64,000 bases of DNA from Rhabditophanes sp. KR3021 (lineage: Eukaryota; Nematoda; Chromadorea; Rhabditida; Alloionematidae). Location of the stretch: positions 10,416,001-10,480,000 of the forward strand of contig CAUJLY010000006.1 in assembly GCA_963281155.1 (NCBI GenBank), written 5' to 3'. Numbering within the stretch: the first letter of the stretch is position 1; each line of letters begins with the position of its first letter. The notes under the pieces were generated by a model. The model saw nothing but the letters and a program-made list of their open reading frames with translations. It searched no databases and was not told where the DNA came from. Position numbers and translations under genes: made by a program. Shown here in pieces: positions 33,983-46,499 of the stretch.

Positions 33983-35548
33983 CTAAACACTGAAATTGTC
34001 TGGAACTTTTGGTGTCGGTGACCAGGCATTCCTTAAAAACCATCCCAAAATGACAAGATTTAGTAGTTGAAAGAGAAACAGGAAGAAGTAGTCGAAACGA
34101 CTAAACAAACGATTCCATTCTTTTTCGATCTAAAAAAGGGAAGATTAAGGAGAGTGTTGTTTAATAAATATACATACCAAAGTGTGCATTTGTTGTTTTT
34201 CTAACTTTTTGCGGAACTTTATTTGAGCCAAAGTAATGTGTCTGATTTGATGGTAGATCGTTAATAAATCTGCAAATTTGGGTAATAAAGGTTTTGCATT
34301 GTCCGAGAGGTGATCCGTTTCCCAGTAGTCGATTGGTCTTCTTTTTGGCATCATCCACAACACTCTGTAGGCAAAGGCGGATGGCAGCTTTTGGGTTTGG
34401 ATGAAGTGCCTAGACAAAGCTAATAGACACATCGAAAATGCTACTGCTATTGCACACAAAATAATTACACATATGATGTAATATCCAAGTAATGGTATGG
34501 AATTAGATTTGGGCATGGCGCCGGCAACAATGTCCAGAAGAACAGTCATAGCTAATAAACTCCCCAAACCAAGAGAGACCTGAAGAGTAGTAGATGATTA
34601 GTGAAACTTTAATGTGTGATTAATATAGTGTATGCAGATGACGTTGCAATAAATTACCTTTTCATTTCTCGGGCCGTCGTTACTGCCAGGGGAAAAGATG
34701 CCGAGAATACTTAAAGCCGAAATTAAAAAGGTTGGTGCTACGATAACAGTCAAGTAATAAACTGGTCGTCTTTGAAGGGAAAAAATATACAAAATTTCAG
34801 GTCTTTCTTCGCCATCTTCAGTAAATTCGAAATGTTTAACTGTGACGCCTAACAAAAACCACTCCGCATTTCCCTAAATAATTAGTGAAACCCATATCAA
34901 ACAATGAAAAATTACCGAAAAATAAGTATCCAAAGGAGGCTGAGTGGCATTGATTTTCATTTCATTTGAATTAAGCAAGGGAGAGGCAATAGCAATGGAA
35001 CAGTGATTTGTATCAAAAGGAAACAACTCAATAGAAAGTCGACAGATGCAAGTTACGAATTGGGGAATATTTAGCTTTACATGACCCGTATGTTTGACTC
35101 TAGCATCATATTTGTTTTCAGTCAACATGTCTTTTGTGTCCATACTATTGTAAATGAATAATTTTGGAACCCACAATGCAGATTGTGGCATTACTAATTG
35201 CTTGATATTACCGTATTCGGAAGGGTCCCACGTCAATTTGGGATCTTGCCACTTCTAAAGGATTAATTAAAGAGAGTCGGTAAGAAGGCACAAGGTCACC
35301 TGATAATGAGAGATGACAAATGATGCCAATTGTTGATTTTCTTTTATCTCCGTCAAAATTCCTAAAACAATTGTCATCTCGATTCGGACTGGTTTATTTT
35401 GATCCGCATAAGGTCTAATTCGGCGGTCATAATCACTCAACAATTGCTGAAGCAATTCAGAAGTATCGGATTGAGCATATGTTGCCATACCCATTGAAGA
35501 AGTTACCGCTAGTAGCAGCAGTAAAATATTTAGTGATAAAATTAGCAT
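33983..35548 (-). CDS. Divergent Cys-loop ligand-gated ion channel subunit, tandem copy A
   Basis: Minus strand exons 35548-35300, 35254-34916, 34873-34658, 34579-34178 and 34129-33983; 450 residues. Signal peptide LSLNILLLLLAVTSSMGMAT, then a nicotinic-type ectodomain (ALWVPKLFIYNS), a Cys-loop with the standard 13-residue spacing (CRLSIELFPFDTNHC), and four transmembrane helices. M1 starts RRPVYYLTVIVAPTFL, M2 RNEKVSLGLGSLLAMTVLL, M3 IPLLGYYIICVIILC, and M4 lies in the last exon. The vicinal CC of acetylcholine-receptor alpha subunits and the GSWTYDG loop-B motif are absent. This places it in the divergent nematode nAChR-like LGC/CUP-4 class. The ligand is unknown. A paralogue lies 2.3 kb upstream on the same strand. 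Confidence 0.92.
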
Positions 35549-37802
35549 CCTCTCTTTAATTAATGACGTAATTTTTTATTCTTAATTCGGTATTTCATGT
35601 CTGTAAACAAGTAGATGCTAATGATTGAGTATAAAAAGGTAGCTTTATACATTATTCGAATTACCTACGTATTGTGAGGACAAATATTTTGGCCGTGTCA
35701 AAAATAATATCGAATTTCAGGAAATAAGTTTTAACAAATTCATTAAAATTGAGAAAGTGTAAGATATGAACTATAGATTGGGCAAGGAATGTAAATTCCA
35801 ACACTTTGGGAATATTATAGTTTATGCTCTTTTTGTTATCAAATGATTTAAGTTTGCCCTTCAGTAGAGTCTCAATGATTAGAATTAAAATAAATTCAAG
35901 TATTCAAAAAACACTTGCTCTTTTGTTAAAGTATATATGTATGTGTATGTGAGATATATCAGCTAACTATATTAAAAAAGGCGGTCTTAGGTGATTTGCC
36001 ACATTTAAACTAACCCTATCCCAACTTTTGCCATACTTTATCTTATTTCCCTCAGCTTACCCGAACTTCTTTAAACCTAATACATTCTAAAAAGAGTCTT
36101 TGTAAATAAGAAAACTGAATTGTGAGAAAAAGAAGTCCTTTTGGTAGAGACTTGTTCTTTGATCAAAAAGGCAATAAAGTTTATGAATGATAATACGCTT
36201 AAAACGAACAACTTTGTGGGTTCCAAAAAGGAATGATAGTTGAAGTTGAATTATTCCAACTAATAACATTACCATTCAGAAGTTACATAATTTGTTCTAT
36301 TTACAAATAAATAAATGCAGACATTCAATTTGAAGCGGCATTATATGGTCTTTCTCATAAATTAAGGCAAAAGAATTAGGACAAAAAGAAAGATTTGTTC
36401 GTAAACAAATATGTATATGTATACTTGGGGAAGGTTCTAATTCCAATCGTGGAGATTATCTCACTAAAACAATAAATATATCAGCATTGGAAATGTTTCC
36501 GAATACATTTGTTATATAAATATTTTTTAGAATTATTAAAAATGCATAGTTTGCGGTTTGTTTGAGCTTTTATTAAGAATAAACAAAAATGAAGTTTAAT
36601 AGAGACGTAATAATGTAGAATTGTCTAATGAGGAACCAACTTTGTAAGTCAAACTGGACCTGCCCTTTAAATTAAATTTGTTAGTCAGGTCTAGGAATTG
36701 CGAAGTCGTCAAGTATAATCGTAAATCACAAACATTTGCCAATCTTCCTAAATACATATTAGTTAGTATTATTGTTTTTAAAAAATGATTTTAAGCTACC
36801 AATTTTCAGTATAAACAATTGGACAAAGAATTTGAAAGTAAAAATTTAAGCATCCACGAAAATACCTTAACACTTTGTTAGATGAAGCTTACTTAAATTA
36901 GCTTGACATTTGGTGGATGAATAGATGTGAAAAAGAAATGTAAATGTTATTGTGATTTAAAAGCATTTTATCTGGATTGTAAAAAGCACAAAAATAAAAG
37001 TTTCCTATGATGATTATAATAATGATTTAATGTCAGTGATGGTGATGATTGGGGGAAGATGAAGTTTGGTTCAAATTGAGGTGTTATTAGATGACGCAAA
37101 AAATGATTTCACTACACATAACCATTAACAAAATAAAACGACAAAAACACATATACAGATGTGTATCTAATATATAAATTGAAAATTATTCTTAGATTAT
37201 GTCAAAGACCCGAACAAAAACATACTTTTTGATGGCATTTTTGTTGCCATGAATATATAATTAAGCTACTAAAGAAATAAAATAAAAGTTTTGCAATCTG
37301 TAGATATATGCGATGGTGAAGGATAAATGAATTAAGAAGAACAATTTGTTGGCTAAAGATGTGCAGATAATATGTGGAGTGTTCAAGTTTGTGACAATAT
37401 ACATCCTCTTATTTAAAAAAATATATTATTGTTTAAATATTATATAAATTTCAATTTTGAGCAAAAATAGAAATAAATTTGTTTTTGAAATAGATAGGAG
37501 TGAGTATTCATTATGAACCATTTGTGTATATTATTTATAAATTTCCAATTCATTCAGAGACAATCATGATCATTATGTGTGAGGGTTGCTTTAGAAAGAA
37601 GTTATGAATTCACTTTATTTGGTGGATATTTAATATTTATTCAGAAAGATGAAAGATACAATTAGGTTATGAAAATATTTTGCGAACTTAAATAAAATAT
37701 ATCTATCTGTATTTTGGATCAGAAATGTTTAGTACTTTATTTAAATTTAATGAATGTTTGTTGATATTTATGCATTAGTGAGACTAAGTGTATGCCATTC
37801 TA
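35549..37802. other. AT-rich interval between the tandem channel genes
   Basis: Holds the promoter of copy A and the 3' flank of copy B. No gene is seen. A 62-codon minus-strand frame at 36087-36275 has no support. Confidence 0.5.
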
Positions 37803-39353
37803 TTATATCAAAATTTCCGGCATTTCAGGAGGTTTGACCCAAGCAAATTGCAAAAAGAAAGCTAAAACCAACAAATTTAGAATTTCAAACACAAACAAAC
37901 AGCAATAGTCTAGTCTTACAAAAATTCTGTTCCATTCAAACTCAATCTAAATGAAATAATGATGGATTAAAGAAGGAACATAATAAGTTATAGGACACTT
38001 ACAGCTTTTTTGGCTTCTTTTCTCTTTAATCGAAAGATGAGCGATTGTGAATAATGGACGATACTGGCTACTTCATGGTAGATTGCCTCTAGACCAATAG
38101 ATTCGAACCTTCAAACATAATTAAGTTAAGCAAAATATCTTTTTGGACTTACTTTGGAATCATTCCCTGAAGTTTCTTTATTCTCTCTATGTTCGGTTGA
38201 AACATAACCATACTTGACATCTTTGAGTAATGTCTTCTGCTTTCTCGTGTCCGTGGTCTCACCCACATCACGCGGTAGGCGAAATCCGTCGGCATTTTGT
38301 GGTGCTGGATTAGTTTCTTGTTAATTGCTAAAAATGTCATAGACACAGCAACAGCAGTTGCACAAATTAAGATGACCGCAAGAATGTAATATCCTAACAA
38401 AGGAATAGAATTTGATTTGGGCATAGCACCAGCCACAATGCCCAACAAAACTGTCATTGCCAGCAAGCTACCCAAACCAAGAGAAACTTTTTCATTTCGT
38501 TCACCATCATTAGTTCCAGGTGAAAAAATTCCTAATATACTTAAGAATGAAATTAAAAAGTTGGGAGCAACAATAACAGTCAGATAAAACATCGGTCTAC
38601 GCTTCAATTGGAAGATATACTGAATTTCGACTCTTTGTTCGTCTTCTTCCGTAAATACTATTTTCTTAACTATAACTCTTTGATACTCCCATTCTGCATT
38701 ACCTGTAAAGTAAGAATTTTGTGGTGGATCTGTGACAAAAGCATCCATTTCAGTGACTGTCAAGACAGGACTAGCAATTGCAACTGGACACCATTGGAAA
38801 TCAAATGGAAACAGTTCAATTGACAATCTACATATACAACTCACGAATTGTGGGATATTAATTTTGACATCTCCTGTTGATTGAATTCGAGCATCAAATA
38901 AGTTATCGTTTAACATTAATTTAGTATCTTTTGAATTATACACAAAAAGTTTTGGAATCCATAAGTGTTTTTGAGGAACAATTAATTGAGTTTGTCCATC
39001 GAAATCATTAGGCTCCCATTGAAGAGCGGGATCATGCCATTTTTGGACATGGGAAATGACAAAAGCCGCGACTTGTTGATTTTCATTCTGGAATGAGTTA
39101 TTAATAATTAATTAATGTGAGACTTTACCAATTCAGTCAAAATGCCTAGAACAATTGTCATGTTAATGATGACGGCATCTCCTGAATCAGCAAGTGGCCT
39201 AACTCGATGATCGTAGTTGTCGAGAATGGTATCTAGAAGTTGGCTATTTCGTCCTTGATTCGATAATTGAACCAACTTTAAAAATAAAACTGTAAAAAGT
39301 TGAAGGCGGCCCAAAGTGCAATTACCACAAAGCCGTTCCCACCAACACTTCAT
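37803..39353 (-). CDS. Divergent Cys-loop ligand-gated ion channel subunit, tandem copy B
   Basis: Minus strand exons 39353-39129, 39087-38153, 38108-38003 and 37946-37803; 469 residues. Same architecture as copy A: HLWIPKLFVYNS, Cys-loop CRLSIELFPFDFQWC, M1 RRPMFYLTVIVAPNFL, M2 RNEKVSLGLGSLLAMTVLL, and M4 in the last exon. A vicinal CC in loop C and the loop-B Trp motif are missing here too. The signal segment is LQLFTVLFLKLVQLS behind a Cys/Trp-rich start. Exon 2 covers without interruption what copy A splits into three exons. The intracellular M3-M4 region differs in sequence and has its own intron. Only the last intron (before I-E-x-E-W-N-R) is shared. Such pairs may co-assemble or have diverged in expression. 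Confidence 0.92.
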
Positions 39354-41782
39354 AACTCACAATAAAAGTAATCATATAATGTGAATTTTATGTATTTGTT
39401 CAATTTTTAATTTCAATCAAACATTAATATAGTCTGCCCAGACAGATGCCCTCAAAAATAAAAAAGAATGATTAAGAATTAATGATTCGTAAATATAAAT
39501 ATACTAATCAACAAAAACATAATAAATATGTGGACCAAATTGGTAGATAAAGAAGTGGCAAAACAAATAAATTAGAAATATCACTTATTTGGGGTTTGCT
39601 ATAACTTGATACCGATCCAGACTGCGGAGATTTAGTATGGTAGTGACAAATAAGCATAAATAGTGATGAATGAGAAACTCGACATTTTGTATGCATTGTC
39701 AAATTGTTGGATTAATAAATTTGCTTGGACATGCATTTTTTTAAGGGATGTTTTTTAGGAAAGCTCAGTTCGTCTCATAATTCATACATAGGATTAAACG
39801 TAGATACATTGCTTTGATAAAGGAGCCACATCCATTATTAAACGTTTAAAAGAGATGTGTGGATATGTGTCAATAAGCGTAAAAATGACGACGACCCTAG
39901 AAAAGTTTATCTCTTTTTGGTCAAAGTAATAATTCACTCATTTCAATAATTCAATAAACTTTTTATTAACTCCAAAAACACAATAATAAAGTAGATTCAA
40001 ACTTAAAGTTGAATCTTTTTGCTTGTGTTCTTTAAAGACTTTAAAATGTAGCAAATAAATTTAAAAAAATATGCCACAATAAAAATAATTGAAACCATCC
40101 TGAATTAGTAAATTTCAGTTGGAATGGTTAATAATTTGAAAGTGTGATTATCTACAACAGACATGTATTGAATATTCAAAAAACATCTATCCAAGCCGTC
40201 CACACTAACATTAAAATTATCTCCGAATTAAGAATGAATATTGTTAAATATTTATGAAATAGAAAATTTTCTTACTTTTCATAGATGCGATGAAGTTTCA
40301 ATATCAAATTCTTTTAAACATAATATATAGTGAGAAAGTCGAAAAAGAAGGATATACTAATTGTTTAGGTTGGACGAAATAAGGAAAATGTTTATCAAGA
40401 TTATTAGATGTGTTTTGTATATTAATAAGTTCAACATTCTGTTTGTTGTTAAGTTAGATTATTATTTTGAAGTCAGGGATGTTTATCTTTGTTGATTAAA
40501 TTAATTTGTTTGGATAAAAGAATTTTGTAATGGTAGTAACTAAATTTTGAAGATGAAATTATAATTTTTTGGAAATAAAATTCAACTACGTTTCTTCAAC
40601 AATTTGCACTCCATTTTTACAACCAAAATAAATTAAATAAGTTTATTATTTTTGAGATTTTTGTGCATCTTTGTCAGATGTATGTTATTGTAAATTGACT
40701 TAAATAACCACCATCCAAAACATTGACATTAAATGCCAAAGGATGCAAATTAAACGTCAACATGCGAAAATACCATTGAACAATGACTCAAAACAAAATT
40801 CTTATAAACATCATAAATTTAAGATACTTAATATTTTCAACACTTCGAAATATCAAAAAAAAGGAAACAATCGTTTCTTTGTTTTGACATTAACCTTAAG
40901 CAAAGCGTATTTTGTTTTAAATAATATTGAGACCAAAGGTGAAATGATATTTCGAGGTTACTGAATAATAATGAAATATTATTGAAAACTTAAAACAATC
41001 AAAAGTGTTGTTTGGTAATTGATACAATTAAAATTCCTATTATCTTAATAATTCGACACCGTTCCACAACAATACTTGATTTTTTTAAAAATGATGTATC
41101 AACTTATAAAAGCATAATCGACTAGACTTATCATAAACATACTTATACAAATTTACCATTTGACTTAAAGAAGGTGGTGAAAGAGATTAAAAGTGCATTT
41201 AAGACATTCAAATACTACTTCTATTTAACGCATACATTTTGAAACAAATTTAAGTTAGCAATGGTATCATCACCTAATAGAATATTCATCCATAAGTACT
41301 ACCTAAAGTTCCTACAATTTCTGACAAAATATTTTACTTAAATAGGTTAGTAGAAAATTGTTTTTAAGTAAAAGCTTCTAAAAAGTATATTTCTACAAAT
41401 TTATCTCAAACAATAACTTCCATTAAATTGTTATTTTTAAAGCAAAAAGAGAAACATGAAAATAATATTAATTTTCAATAATATCCAATTGTTATAAGCT
41501 TTATTTTATACCATACTTTGAGATACATTATTTTTTACCAATTATATATCTAAATACTTCAATTTTATCTAAGTAATTATGGTGTGCAAACACTTCCGCC
41601 TTTCATAATTTCTCACTACAATTAAAATGGTCATGAGTTTATTAATTACATAGTAACGAATATCTTAATTTGTTTAATAATTAATACACACATCCCACAC
41701 TTTGTCCTTTAGAAATGCCTAATTAGATTGTATATATAAATAGTATATTTGCTTCAACTTTCAGAATTATTAAAATTTAAAT
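39354..41782. other. AT-rich intergenic stretch
   Basis: Divergent promoter interval for channel copy B and the amine oxidase gene. A 73-codon frame at 40743-40964 is Lys/Asn/Phe-rich and looks like chance. No repeats or RNA genes were recognised. Confidence 0.5.
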
Positions 41783-43336
41783 ATGGTAATGAAATTGAAT
41801 TGGACTAGCTTTGAACTTGCCTGCATATTGTCATTTGTAACCTACCAAAATGTCTTCCCCATTTAAGTAAACTATTTTTAGATTCTTATAACCTTAAACC
41901 GAATAAATGCAATAACAACAACATCTCACAATAATAATATACACGAATCTGTTGTAATTATTGGAGCGGGCTTTGCAGGAATCGCTGCTTTTAATCACTT
42001 AAAAAAGAACGGTTATACAAATGTGAAACTAGTCGAGGGTTCTAATAGAATTGGGGGTCGTGTATTTCCTTTCCAATATGAAGATGGCTATTTGCAATTT
42101 GGTGCTCAATTCATCAATGGCCACAACAATCCAATATACAAAATGGCTCACCAATTGAATCTTATTTTTGGAGAGGAAATGGATGATGGTTTAGTCTATG
42201 AGGGAGGTTATCATTTTGGGAAATGCCAAGTCCCAAACTCTGATCTTTTAAAATTTACCAACTTCAGTAAACATTTGGAAAAAAAGTATGGAAATTTGGC
42301 TAAGGATAAAGCAAATAAACATTTGACTGTTGGGCAATTGTTTCAAAAAGACTTTAATGCATTTTTATTGTCCGAGGCCTTTGATGAGGGAACTTCAAAC
42401 AAGCATAACTTTTTTGAAGGCCTTGCCAACGTTTATAAGAGTTATTTTGAGACGGAATGGGCATCACCTATAAATAGGTTAGCTTTACAAAATTTGGATC
42501 AATGGGATGATGAGGAAGGTGAGATGAAGTCGTATACGTTGGATAAATTTGGATACCAGAAAATATTAGAACACATATCCTTGAATATATCAGCAGATGA
42601 CATTTATTTAAATTCAAAGGTTATCAATGTTGACTATTCAGGAACCACAAAAACGCAAATATCTCTAAGTAATGGTGTTATTTTAGAGGAAATTGACAAG
42701 GTCATCTCTACTATTCCTTTAGGACATCTCAAGAAGTATGCTAATTCTTTATTTACACCACCATTACCCAAGCAAAAATTGTCTGCCATCAAAAGACTTG
42801 GGTTTGGAGATATGCAGAAAATATTTTTAATCTATGAAAAACCTTTTTGGACTGACAATGCAGACTTGATTCACGCAATTTCTTTAGATGGATGCACAAA
42901 GACTGATGTCTTTTCAAACATTTTCCAGACCTTTGGACCTTTACATTGGAAAAATAAGCATATTTTAGTTGGATGGATTTCCGGAACAGGTCCTTCTCTC
43001 TTGGGACAAATAGATGATGCAGTTATAGCACAAAAATGCACTGAACATTTCAGAATTGCTTTTAACAATCAACTTATTCCATTTCCAGATTCTGTCATCC
43101 GAAAAAGTTGGTCTACCGATGATCTATTCTTAGGCTCATATTCTTTCCTTACACCCGAATCAACCAACCTACCGAAGGATCCTTATTTGATTATGGAAAC
43201 ACCGATAATCAAAGACAAGAAATTAAGAATTCAATTTGCTGGCGAAGCTACCCACTCAAAAATGTATCAAACAGTGGTAGGAGCCTATTTATCTGGGCAA
43301 AGAGAAGCTGATAGAATGATTAGGGATGTTGAATGA
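41783..43336 (+). CDS. Secreted flavin amine oxidase (polyamine/spermine-oxidase-like)
   Basis: Exons 41783-41836 and 41882-43336 (intron 45 bases); 502 residues. The small first exon plus the start of exon 2 make a signal peptide (FELACILSFILITLNRINA), so the enzyme should be secreted or lumenal. The FAD dinucleotide fold reads VVIIGAGFAGIAA, followed by EGSNRIGGRV. The C-terminal FAD contact is FAGEATHSKMYQTVVGAYLSG, as in spermine and polyamine oxidases. The expected reaction is oxidation of polyamines giving H2O2 and an aldehyde. Length is normal for the family. Secretion is unusual compared with cytosolic or peroxisomal animal polyamine oxidases. Confidence 0.93.
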
Positions 43337-43499
43337 AAAAGTGAATTAAAAATGATATCATGACACAAAATTGTATTGACAATATACTTTAGTTGATAAT
43401 TAATAAAAGTTGAAATAATAATTAATATTATGGTAAACGTTCTCTGCTCCTAAAGAATGTTAATCCTTTGATAAGTTATTGTTGGGGAATGTTTGCTTT

Positions 43500-43905
43500 T
43501 CATATTCCTTCCATTAGATGGTCGTATCTGGGAGGTGGTGGAACGTCGATTACGTAAACTGTATCTCGATGATTTCTTTTGTAATAAGTGGTCCCTTGAG
43601 GTCCTAGGTTTCGTCTTCGTTGATCCCTTAAGTATCTTTGTCTTCTTTCATTTCGACGGTGGATGCCATTCATGTGGGATATCATAAAGTATAACAACAC
43701 TCCTACAATTATTGCAACTCCACTTCCAATTATTATCCAATTCCAAAAATCCTAAATTAGTTTATTAGAAGAATTGGATGAAGTAACTTACTCTAATATC
43801 CGTAGTACTCATTCTCATACCTCCCAAAGCAATAATAATCATTGCTAATGCCATTCCAAACATTAGTAATATAAATTTTCTTGAACATGCTTTAAATTGC
43901 GTCAT
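43500..43905 (-). CDS. Small two-helix membrane protein with PPxY motif
   Basis: Minus strand exons 43905-43792 and 43751-43500 (intron 40 bases); 121 residues. Two hydrophobic segments: FILLMFGMALAMIIIALGGM and WIIIGSGVAIIVGVLLYF. An Arg-rich cytoplasmic stretch (RRNERRQRYLRDQRRR) is followed near the C-terminus by VPPPPRYDHL. PPRY is a WW-domain ligand of the PPxY type used by NEDD4-family ligase adaptors. No family is recognised. Convergent with the amine oxidase gene (163 bases between stops). Confidence 0.82.
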
Positions 43906-44724
43906 TTTACTTCAACTTAGCAATCACTAACCAAGGAGTCTGTTTGTCAAAATGAATATAAAGAAATCTTGAAATGTAATTTAATTAACCCAAAAAAAAC
44001 CTAAAAAATAATATATTAATAGATATATATGTTTGGAAGTTCATGATTAGAAACGAATTTATATGCAATATGAAGAATAGGGACCTTATCAATTTTTTAA
44101 CTTTAACAAAAAATGTCTTAAAATGAGTCCTTAAGTACATAGTCAAAAGGAATTTATTTTGGGTTGTGGATAAGGATGGGTAGCTATATTTGGTTGACCT
44201 TTGTGAGGAGAGGGGAACGCGGTTGTCTGTACTAGTAGATTGATCTCATTAATAGATTTATGTATTTCACTATTTAAATAATAAAAAATTGGCTCGTTAC
44301 GAATTGGTGGTTATTAAAATGTATATATCTATCTAATTTATGCATACTTATATATTTTTCTTCATTTTTTGGTAAAAAAGGTAAATTAGATAAAAAATGA
44401 ATAAAAGTCAAGTCAAAGATTAATGCATGTGTGGGAATTGTAGTAATGATGTCTGTATATCTTATAATAGAATGCTAATTAAATCTAAGAGTAATGTTCC
44501 CATAAAAAAGTGTTGAAGCAGTCAAAAATTACATTCAAATTAAGTGGTAACATCTGCGAATATTAAGGTGTATAGTAAAGAATTATGATTTAAATGATCT
44601 AAATGGTGTATTTTGTAAATATTTTATAAGCGCTTTTAAAATGTTTTGGGATAAAGGAATTGCCGTAACTTTTTATATACACATAAAACATATTTATTAA
44701 TGAACAATTTGTGATAAGTGTTAT
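43906..44724. other. Intergenic stretch
   Basis: Promoter of the small PPxY protein gene and 3' flank of the next minus-strand gene. Nothing is recognised. Confidence 0.5.
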
Positions 44725-45698
44725 TTACGTATATGAGACGCTAAATGGTTTTAAGGTTTTCTGTAAATATTCGGACGGCTGTTTGCTTTGTTTTTGATTC
44801 TTTATTCCTGGGGTTTTTTTGTTTTGAAGATTATCGGTTGTTTCTATATACAAAAATAAATGCTCGATAGGATTTGTTTTTAACTGATGTACGATCAAAT
44901 ATATCGCAACTAGCAAAGGAATGATATGGAGAGCTAGCAAAAAGTTGATTCCAGATGCCGGCATTACTTGATCATGAAAGACACCAGAACAAGGGGGAAG
45001 TTCATCGACAGTATCGTAAAATTCACATTTGAAATAGTTTTCCAAGTCGTGTCTGCCGTCGGGATGGACATTCAGTAATGTTAAGACAGCTCGATTTATC
45101 ACATATCTGACTGGAAAAATTGATGGGGATAAAGTTATGTAAATCATGCAAGCTTGAGCTGCGCTTAATACTAGTGTTAACATGGGACATAATAAATAAA
45201 TAATCAACAGTTTCCATCCCATCTGTTTTCCTTGTCTATTTCTAGCCATTTCAAAACCAAATAAAACTATACAAATTAAGGGAAAGATTAATCCAAGGGC
45301 CTCTGACACAAAAAGTCTCCAAAGTGATTCGTGGTACTTAAAAAATTAATTAAAGATTATTTATTGGCTGGAATTAATTAACTGACCACATCAATCTCAC
45401 TGATTCTTTCCTTTGTTTTATTAATATTATTGTCTTCGGAAACATTCCAACTTTGATTGAATGCAAGGGTGTTGGCAAAAAAATCCTCAAGCCGGTAGTA
45501 TAATTGTCCAACAGAATAGGCATAATTATAAAAGTATAGTGTGTTTACGGATTGGCATTTAATAATAAAAAGACAAATCAATGCAGGAACATAAATGACC
45601 CACTTCCTTTCCCGTGTGGCATTTCGTTTCTCAGCAATTGTTCGAAAGTTTTCCAAATGTTCTTCAAGTTGAAGGCGCCTGTCTGCAGTAGTGGACAT
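44725..45698 (-). CDS. Four-helix membrane protein of unknown function
   Basis: Minus strand exons 45698-45387 and 45336-44725; 307 residues. The intron (50 bases) has the weak donor GATGTG|GTCAGT and acceptor TTTTTTAAG; other donors break the frame. Helices: VIYVPALICLFIIKCQSV, LGLIFPLICIVLFGF, LLIIYLLCPMLTLVLSAA and INFLLALHIIPLLVAIYLIV. The loop between the first two has NxS/T sites (NQSWNVS, NKT), and a later loop has paired cysteines (KCEFYDTVDELPPC). The tail is Lys/Gln-rich. No family is assigned; it could be a nematode-specific receptor or channel accessory. Confidence 0.78.
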
Positions 45699-46499
45699 TA
45701 GTATATTACTTGGTATTTAGTATTTTAAGAATGAAAAGATGCTAACAAAAAGGAAACAGTTCCAAAATAAATTTTTATTCAATTTAATACGTACAAAAAG
45801 TATATATTTATTATGAATGTTATTTCACTTATCCAGTGTGTGATTTACACAAAAATCAACCTACTATGACAGATAAGCAATTATATTTGTTTTTCCAACA
45901 GAGATTATATCTACATTTTTACTTTATCTGATGGTACAAATTTAATAAGCAATTATTTTTAATAGTTATGGAATGTTTTGGTATTTGGTTATCACACACT
46001 TTTTTTATGCTTAATTCCGTTGAGGAAGGTTATTATAAATCAAGTTTTTGACAATTTTTATTATGATATATGCGTTTATTTATAGGGCAAAGTTAATGGC
46101 TTTATAATATATAAAAAGATGATAATAATGATGGTATGTATTTGAATTCTTATCAATTGATGAACCTTTGAACAAATTAGGGTAATGAATTGAAGTACAT
46201 TTGGTAGATCAAACCAAATGGTTGAGTGGTATGAGTTGGTAAAGGAATGAAATAAATGATTAGTTTACTCGTTTAATTAAAACTTTAATGGAACCACTAG
46301 AGCCTTATAAATATGGTAAAGACAAATTAAATTATCAGTAATATATCCAATTGATGATAAGAAAAAGTCATCAATTTATGGGCAACTAACATCAATGGTG
46401 TCCATAGTCATCTGCTAATGGAAAGATCATTTGTAAATATACGTACACATATCGGACTCAATTTTGTCTCTTTATTTGGTTAATTATCTATTTTAAGTT
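45699..46499. other. Divergent promoter interval
   Basis: AT-rich, no coding signal. Expected to hold promoters of the flanking divergent genes. Confidence 0.5.

Noticed and set aside
38095..38110. Minus-strand AGGTTCGAATCT resembling a tRNA T-loop (GTTCGAATC)
   Set aside because: It lies at a splice junction in the channel copy B coding sequence, and no D-arm, anticodon arm or acceptor pairing was found around it.
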